Shown here piece by piece: positions 59,382 through 64,000 of a DNA stretch of 64,000 nucleotides. Made by a program: the position numbers and the translations under genes. Source of the DNA: Peribacillus muralis (GTDB lineage: Bacteria; Bacillota; Bacilli; Bacillales; DSM-1321); assembly GCF_001645685.2 (NCBI RefSeq), contig NZ_CP017080.1, forward strand, positions 1,664,001 to 1,728,000, written 5' to 3'. The notes beneath the pieces are model-generated. The model saw nothing but the letters and a program-made list of their open reading frames with translations. It made no database searches and was not told the origin of the DNA. How positions within the stretch are numbered: position 1 is the first letter of the stretch; the number at the start of each line of letters is the position of its first letter.

Positions 59382-60173
59382 GTGGAGAAAAAAGAATGGT
59401 ATTTTGAATATGAAATTCAAGTCAACCGTCCGGGTTTATTAGGGGATATTTCATCCCTGCTGGGAATGCTGTCCATTAACATCATCACTATAAATGGTGT
59501 AGATGAAGGCAGACGCGGTTTACTTTTAAAAGCGGAAGATAGCCGTAATATAGAAAGATTCGAATCAATCCTCCATACGATGGATACGATAAAGGTCATT
59601 AAGCTTAGGGAACCTAAATTACGTGACCGATTAGCTGTCAGGCATGGCCGTTATATCCAGCGCGATGCGGATGAAAAGAACACCTTTAGGTTCGTTCGTG
59701 ATGAGCTTGGCCTGCTTGTCGATTTCCTGGCCGAGCTATTTAAACAGGAAGGCCATAAACTAATCGGGATACGAGGCATGCCGCGTGTCGGAAAAACCGA
59801 ATCGATCGTAGCCTCGAGTGTATGTGCAAACAAAAGATGGTTATTCGTGTCGTCAACCCTTTTAAAGCAGACTATTCGCAGTCAGCTTATCGAGGATGAA
59901 TATAATAATGATAATTTGTTCATTTTAGACGGAATTGTTTCCACTCGCCGTGCAAATGAGCGGCATTGGCAGTTGATTCGTGAAATCATGAGGCTCGATG
60001 CGGTCAAAGTCATTGAACATCCGGATGTATTTGTCCAAAATACGGAATATACTCTCGAAGACTTTGATTATATTATTGAGTTGCGAAACAATCCAGACGA
60101 AGAAATAACATATGAAGTTGTCGACCAAAAAGACCAGTTTGCTGGGTCCGATTTTGGTTCCTTTGACTTTTAA
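59382..60173 (+). CDS. ymfK: DUF3388 protein YmfK
   Basis: A 263-residue protein conserved in Bacillus; function unknown. The N-terminus is an ACT-like regulatory domain (YEIQVNRPGLLGDISSLLGMLSINIITING in pieces). The C-terminal part has GIRGMPRVGKTES, which resembles a P-loop, and FVSSTLLKQTIRSQL, suggesting a nucleotide-binding fold. I chose the GTG at 59382 (MEKKEWYFEYEIQ), with AAGGAG at 59369-59374 seven nt upstream. An in-frame ATG at 59343 lacks a ribosome binding site. Confidence 0.88.
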   Translation: MEKKEWYFEYEIQVNRPGLLGDISSLLGMLSINIITINGVDEGRRGLLLKAEDSRNIERFESILHTMDTIKVIKLREPKLRDRLAVRHGRYIQRDADEKNTFRFVRDELGLLVDFLAELFKQEGHKLIGIRGMPRVGKTESIVASSVCANKRWLFVSSTLLKQTIRSQLIEDEYNNDNLFILDGIVSTRRANERHWQLIREIMRLDAVKVIEHPDVFVQNTEYTLEDFDYIIELRNNPDEEITYEVVDQKDQFAGSDFGSFDF

Positions 60174-60190
60174 AATGGCAGGTGTTTTAT

Positions 60191-61099
60191 TTGACTGAGT
60201 TAGGTAATCGATTAAAGGAAGCTAGGGAAGCCAAAGGCCTTAGCCTCGAAGATTTACAGGAATTAACGAAGATTCAAAAGCGTTACCTTGTTGGCATTGA
60301 AGAAGGAAATTACAGTATGATGCCTGGGAAGTTCTATGTACGGGCATTCATCAAGCAATACTGTGAAGCGGTCGGTCTCGACTCAGAAGAGATTTTGGAA
60401 CAATACAAGAGTGAGGTCCCTTCCGTCTATAGCGAGGAAATACCTGAACAGCTTTCCAGGGTCCAATCCCGGAAAACGATACCGGCAGGAGACTCCAAGG
60501 TTGTTGAAATGTTACCGAAGATATTGGCTGTCGTTTTGGTCATTGGTGCCGCCATCTTAATATACGTGCTGGTATCCAATTATATGAGTAAACCTGATAG
60601 TGCCGATAAAAAGGACGACAAACAGAGCGAATCGGTGGGCTACGGCAAGAGTGAAGAGTTCGACAAGGAAGAAAAGGATGCAAGCAAGAAACAGAATGAA
60701 GAAAAACAGCCAGCATCTTCCGATGAGAAGAAGGAAGATAACGATGATGCTAAAAAAGACGAAGACAAGAAAAAACAAAGCCTTGCCGTCATCAGTTCCA
60801 GCGGTAAAAATAGCACGTATGAATTGAAAGATACGGATACCTTTAAATTAATGGTGACATCCAAAGGCTCCCCTTGGGTTGGCATTAAAAATGGCGAAGG
60901 TAAACTACTTTACCAGGGCACCATCGACAAGGACAAGAGTGAGGAAATTGATTTCTCCAATGAAAAAGAAGCCGTCATAAATATAGGCAGGGCATATGAA
61001 ACAGAAATTTTTGTGAATGATGAGAAGCTGGAGTATTCCATTTCACCGACTGAAGTGAATACGCAATTGGTTACGATACAATTTACGAAAGCCGAATAG
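60191..61099 (+). CDS. rodZ: Cell-shape protein RodZ (YmfM)
   Basis: A cytoskeletal adaptor linking MreB to the membrane, 302 residues. The N-terminal helix-turn-helix domain spans about residues 1-70 (LGNRLKEAREAKGLSLEDLQELTKIQKRYLVGIEEGNY in pieces, then PGKFYVRAFIKQYCEAVGLD). One membrane segment lies near 108-132. A highly charged D/K/E linker (about 137-195) and a C-terminal DUF4115 beta domain follow. The TTG at 60191 has GCAGGTG well spaced; a GTG at 60182 lies within that site. Neighbour pgsA is the usual partner. Confidence 0.92.
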   Translation: MTELGNRLKEAREAKGLSLEDLQELTKIQKRYLVGIEEGNYSMMPGKFYVRAFIKQYCEAVGLDSEEILEQYKSEVPSVYSEEIPEQLSRVQSRKTIPAGDSKVVEMLPKILAVVLVIGAAILIYVLVSNYMSKPDSADKKDDKQSESVGYGKSEEFDKEEKDASKKQNEEKQPASSDEKKEDNDDAKKDEDKKKQSLAVISSSGKNSTYELKDTDTFKLMVTSKGSPWVGIKNGEGKLLYQGTIDKDKSEEIDFSNEKEAVINIGRAYETEIFVNDEKLEYSISPTEVNTQLVTIQFTKAE

Positions 61100-61124
61100 T
61101 CATCTTATAGATGACTATTTTTTC
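61095..61124 (+). terminator. Rho-independent terminator overlapping the rodZ stop
   Basis: AATAGTCATC (61095-61104) pairs with GATGACTATT (61110-61119) around TTATA, followed by TTTT. The stem begins within the last codon. Confidence 0.82.
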
Positions 61125-61287
61125 TCTATATAATATTAAACCGGGTTTCGGCATATCCGGCATATAAGATTGGGTTTTGAGTTAAATTATACATATATGC
61201 ATGAGATGGCCTTCGCCATTATCCTATTAGATCTATAACGCATTGCCTTGCCCCGAGGGGCTGGCGAAAACTTTGGAGGTAAATGTT

Positions 61288-61872
61288 TTGAATCTGCCTA
61301 ATAAGATTACAGTAGCAAGAATTTGCTTAATACCAGTTTTTTTAATCATCATGCTCGTACCTTTTTCGTGGGGGACGCTGACATGGGGAGAACATAGCTT
61401 GCCGGTTGCACACCTAGCTGGAGCCATCCTCTTTATAATCGCTTCCACCACGGATTGGATCGATGGACATTTTGCAAGAAAATATAACATGATTACTGAC
61501 CTAGGAAAATTTCTAGATCCTTTGGCTGATAAGCTTTTGGTTTCGGCTGCACTGATTGTTTTGGTTGATTTGGATTTGATGTACGGTCAATCTTGGATTG
61601 CCATCGTTATCATAAGCCGTGAGTTTGCCGTGACGGGATTGCGTTTAGTATTGGCCGGCACTGGGGAAGTCGTAGCAGCGAACCAGCTTGGGAAAATTAA
61701 AACGTGGGCGCAAATTGTCGCGATTTCGGCATTATTGCTGCATAACCTGCCATTTGCCCTCATTTCGCTTCCGTTTGCAAATATCGCTTTATGGATTGCA
61801 TTAATTTTTACGATTTGGTCAGGATTGGATTATTTTGTGAAAAACAAACAAGTATTTGTTAATTCTAAGTAA
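61288..61872 (+). CDS. pgsA: Phosphatidylglycerophosphate synthase
   Basis: PgsA transfers a phosphatidyl group from CDP-diacylglycerol (made by CdsA, also in this window) to glycerol-3-phosphate, the committed step to phosphatidylglycerol. The 194-residue membrane enzyme has the complete CDP-alcohol phosphatidyltransferase motif DG-x2-AR-x8-G-x3-D-x3-D near residues 58-80. I chose the TTG at 61288 (MNLPNKITVARI), with GGAGGT at 61275-61280. The longer in-frame reading from 61243 lacks a ribosome binding site and runs through the leader. Confidence 0.94.
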   Translation: MNLPNKITVARICLIPVFLIIMLVPFSWGTLTWGEHSLPVAHLAGAILFIIASTTDWIDGHFARKYNMITDLGKFLDPLADKLLVSAALIVLVDLDLMYGQSWIAIVIISREFAVTGLRLVLAGTGEVVAANQLGKIKTWAQIVAISALLLHNLPFALISLPFANIALWIALIFTIWSGLDYFVKNKQVFVNSK

Positions 61873-61895
61873 AACGAATGGGTGGTCATGAAAAG

Positions 61896-63128
61896 ATGGA
61901 TGCAGAAATCATTGCAGTAGGCTCCGAGCTTCTTTTAGGACAAATCAATAACACTAATGGGAGATTCTTATCACAGCAGTTTGCCCAAATGGGAATCAAT
62001 GTGTTTTACCATACTGTGGTTGGGGATAACGACCGTCGTTTGCAGCAAGCTATAGAGATTGCGGAATCAAGGGCGAACCTGATTGTCTTTACTGGTGGAC
62101 TGGGTCCTACCAAGGATGATTTGACGAAGGAAACGATTGCTCGCCATATTGGCAAAAAGCTTGTATTTAACGATGAAGCTCTGCAATCCATCGAAGCTTA
62201 CTTTCAAAAACGGGATCGGGCGATGACGGAAAATAACAAAAAGCAGGCCCTTGTTTTAGAAGGCAGTGAAGTGCTGGCAAACGATCATGGCATGGCACCG
62301 GGAATGGTTCTGTCCAAATCCGGGATTACATATATGCTTCTGCCCGGCCCGCCTAGTGAAATGGAGCCGATGTTTATAAGTTATGGCTATGAATCGATCA
62401 TGAATAAACTGGATAAGCATGAACGGATCGAATCCAAAGTACTCCGATTCTTTGGTATTGGTGAAGCGGAATTGGAAACGGTGATAGATGATCTTCTGGT
62501 CAATCAAACGAACCCGACGATTGCCCCTCTTGCGGCCGAAGGAGAAGTGACGTTAAGGATCACTGCGAAGGACTCGTCCAAACAAAAATGCGAAGAGCTA
62601 ATTTTAACCGCTGAAAAAGAAATTATGGACCGGGTCGGCAAGTTTTACTATGGAAATGATAATACTTCACTTATAAAGGAACTTGTAAAAGAATTGACGG
62701 TCCGCAAGCTTTCGATTGCTGTTGCGGAAAGCCTGACCGGCGGGATGTTTCAGGAACAGCTGACAACCATCCCGGGTGCCGGTAAGGTCTTTAAAGGCGG
62801 CATCGTCAGTTATACGAATGATGCGAAGTCGAATGTTCTCGGCGTGAGCGGCGGAATCATTTCCGAGCACGGTGTGGTGAGTGGTGAGTGTGCAAAGGAA
62901 ATGGCTTCCAATGTCAGGGGAATGCACGATGCCGACGTAGGCATAAGCTTCACGGGTGTTGCAGGTCCGGATGAACAAGAAGATAAGCCTGTAGGCACTA
63001 TATTCATTGGCATCTCGTATCGCGATGGAAACACGCACTTTAAAGAACTGAATCTATCAGGCAGCAGGGAGCAGAACCGCATTAGAAGTGTGAAATACGG
63101 CTGTCATTACTTGCTGAATGATTTGTGA
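61896..63128 (+). CDS. cinA: CinA, competence/damage-inducible NMN deamidase-type protein
   Basis: A 410-residue protein. The N-terminal molybdopterin-binding-like (COG1058) domain has AEIIAVGSELLLGQ and FTGGLGPTKDDLTKETI. The C-terminal nicotinamide-nucleotide amidase domain (from about residue 255) shows IAVAESLTGGMFQEQL and GISFTGVAGPDEQEDKPVGT. It is classically co-transcribed with recA and may act in pyridine nucleotide salvage. The ATG at 61896 with GGGTGG 8-10 nt upstream is preferred over an in-frame ATG at 61878. A strong terminator separates it here from recA. Confidence 0.94.
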   Translation: MDAEIIAVGSELLLGQINNTNGRFLSQQFAQMGINVFYHTVVGDNDRRLQQAIEIAESRANLIVFTGGLGPTKDDLTKETIARHIGKKLVFNDEALQSIEAYFQKRDRAMTENNKKQALVLEGSEVLANDHGMAPGMVLSKSGITYMLLPGPPSEMEPMFISYGYESIMNKLDKHERIESKVLRFFGIGEAELETVIDDLLVNQTNPTIAPLAAEGEVTLRITAKDSSKQKCEELILTAEKEIMDRVGKFYYGNDNTSLIKELVKELTVRKLSIAVAESLTGGMFQEQLTTIPGAGKVFKGGIVSYTNDAKSNVLGVSGGIISEHGVVSGECAKEMASNVRGMHDADVGISFTGVAGPDEQEDKPVGTIFIGISYRDGNTHFKELNLSGSREQNRIRSVKYGCHYLLNDL

Positions 63129-63170
63129 ATGTGGAAGCAGAGCTATTATAGTCCTGCTCAGTTTGTAGAC

Positions 63171-63207
63171 AAAGGGGGTCCGGAATGAGAATTCGGGACC
63201 CCCTTTT
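63171..63207 (+). terminator. Rho-independent terminator after cinA
   Basis: AAAGGGGGTCC (63171-63181) pairs with GGACCCCCTTT (63096-series complement at 63196-63206), with extra GAAT/ATTC pairing in the upper stem and four T residues. It would block read-through from cinA into recA. Confidence 0.85.
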
Positions 63208-63520
63208 GAATAGTCTAACCTTCTGTCGAAGATGAGAACGGGTTTGTATCTTTAATGCGTCGCTAAACCTTGAGTGGATCGGGTGTTCGAGATTCTTGCG
63301 GTAAATGCGGTGGTCACCAGATCGGATCCCTGCTGGCAGTCCACAACCGAGGAGACTACCGGATCCGTTACAATAAATTTGAGGAGTTTGCTTTCTAAAA
63401 TAAAGGGAAAAAGAAAATAGTTAATTTCATGATTTTGCATTACTACGGATGAAGTGGAATGAAAATGAAGTTTCACTTAAGGTAAAACGCTTTTTTAAGA
63501 ACAATATCCGAAAAGAAAAA
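63208..63520 (+). other. Unexplained segment between cinA terminator and recA control region
   Basis: Roughly 310 nt with no gene I trust; with the flanks, the whole cinA-recA gap is 555 nt. From about 63240 to 63375 it is richer in G and C than typical spacers. CGGATCC (near 63324) and GGATCCG (near 63360) could pair across about 30 nt. An open frame on the minus strand (63252-63476) has no recognisable product. The rest is AT-rich. Confidence 0.4.
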
Positions 63521-63522
63521 AA

Positions 63523-63536
63523 CGAATGAATGTTCG
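63523..63536. promoter_or_regulatory. LexA (SOS) box upstream of recA
   Basis: CGAATGAATGTTCG matches 13 of 14 positions of the Bacillus SOS box CGAACRNRYGTTYG. It ends 9 nt before the recA -35 element, where LexA would repress recA until DNA damage. Confidence 0.85.
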
Positions 63537-63545
63537 ACTTTTTGC

Positions 63546-63574
63546 TTGGCAAAATAGAAAAAAGAGTATATAGT
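63546..63574 (+). promoter_or_regulatory. recA promoter
   Basis: A -35 TTGGCA (63546-63551) and a -10 TATAGT (63569-63574) are separated by 17 nt, about 110 nt before the recA start and immediately downstream of the LexA box. Confidence 0.7.
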
Positions 63575-63683
63575 AAAGATAGGTTTTGAGACAGGATACA
63601 AAGATTTGTCTCGAAGATATTTGCTAACGTAAGAGCATCATTAATCGGACAGCCGATTATTTGAATATAGAGGAGGAAATTGA

Positions 63684-64000
63684 GTGAGTGATCGTCAAGC
63701 GGCTTTAGACATGGCTTTAAAACAAATTGAAAAGCAATTTGGTAAAGGTTCCATCATGAAACTTGGAGAACAGTCAGATCGTAGGATTTCAACGATTTCA
63801 AGTGGTTCATTGGCATTGGATGTAGCATTGGGAGTTGGCGGGTATCCAAGGGGACGGGTCATTGAGATATATGGACCTGAAAGCTCAGGTAAAACGACCG
63901 TTGCATTGCATGCCATTGCAGAAGTGCAAAAAACTGGCGGTACTGCAGCATTCATTGACGCCGAGCATGCTTTAGATCCTGCATATTCTCAAAAACTAGG
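63684..64000 (+). CDS. recA: Recombinase RecA, N-terminal part (runs off the window)
   Basis: RecA forms filaments on single-stranded DNA, drives homologous recombination and triggers LexA self-cleavage. The first 105 codons are visible: [24 protein letters not shown], then the Walker A motif GPESSGKTT near residue 68 and [15 protein letters not shown]. The start is GTG at 63684 with GAGGAGG at 63671-63677. The C-terminal two thirds lie outside the window. Confidence 0.97.
   Translation, partial: MSDRQAALDMALKQIEKQFGKGSIMKLGEQSDRRISTISSGSLALDVALGVGGYPRGRVIEIYGPESSGKTTVALHAIAEVQKTGGTAAFIDAEHALDPAYSQKL

Noticed and set aside
63252-63476. 74-codon minus-strand open frame in the cinA-recA gap
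   Set aside because: No ribosome binding site or recognisable motif; considered as part of the unexplained segment, not as a gene.

Overview
The window is a contiguous, almost entirely plus-strand stretch of a Bacillaceae chromosome. Gene order from flhA to recA follows the Bacillus subtilis region flhA-flhF-flhG-cheBAWCD-sigD-swrB-rpsB ... recA, and endospore genes (spoVFA/B, spoIIIE, ymxH, ylzJ) are present. Composition is moderately AT-rich, with frequent TTG/GTG starts, strong AGGAGG-type ribosome binding sites and many U-tailed terminators. Protein sequences are clearly diverged from B. subtilis; a Peribacillus/Bacillus simplex-like organism is my best guess, but species cannot be fixed from sequence reading alone. 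No tRNA, rRNA, insertion sequence, phage gene or CRISPR array was seen.

Layout. (1) 1-10822: 3' end of the fla/che operon: flhB tail, flhA, flhF, flhG, cheB, cheA, cheW, cheC, cheD, sigD and a swrB-like gene. (2) 10830-20620: rpsB and tsf (each with its own terminator), pyrH, frr, then the envelope/isoprenoid group uppS, cdsA, dxr, rseP, and proS. (3) 20780-35239: polC, the nusA-infB translation operon (rimP, nusA, ylxR/rnpM, ylxQ, infB, ylxP, rbfA), truB, ribF, rpsO with a candidate S15 leader, and pnp. (4) 35395-46368: ylxY (deacetylase-like), an M16 peptidase, ymxH, dipicolinate synthase spoVFA/B, asd, dapG, dapA, rnjB, tepA and ylzJ. Asd, DapG and DapA make dihydrodipicolinate, which SpoVFA/B oxidise to the spore-core solute dipicolinic acid. 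(5) 46599-55271: spoIIIE, a small opposing DUF6509-like gene (the only convincing minus-strand gene), a GntR regulator and a BMP-lipoprotein/ABC nucleoside uptake operon. (6) 55493-64000: the ymfF-ymfM block (two M16 homologues, EF-P modification reductase, small DUF proteins, RodZ), pgsA, cinA and the start of recA behind a LexA box.

This is essentially conserved core genome and I do not see an undescribed multi-gene system. The points worth following are local: an rnjB-locus RNase J with intact catalytic motifs, a YlxY lacking the usual deacetylase Asp motif, a LexA-like box at the spoIIIE promoter, a perfect GntR-type palindrome, tandem terminators between the BMP lipoprotein and its transporter, a 20-bp perfect inverted repeat without a U tract after ymfJ, a repeat-like terminator before truB, and an unexplained 300-nt segment upstream of recA.
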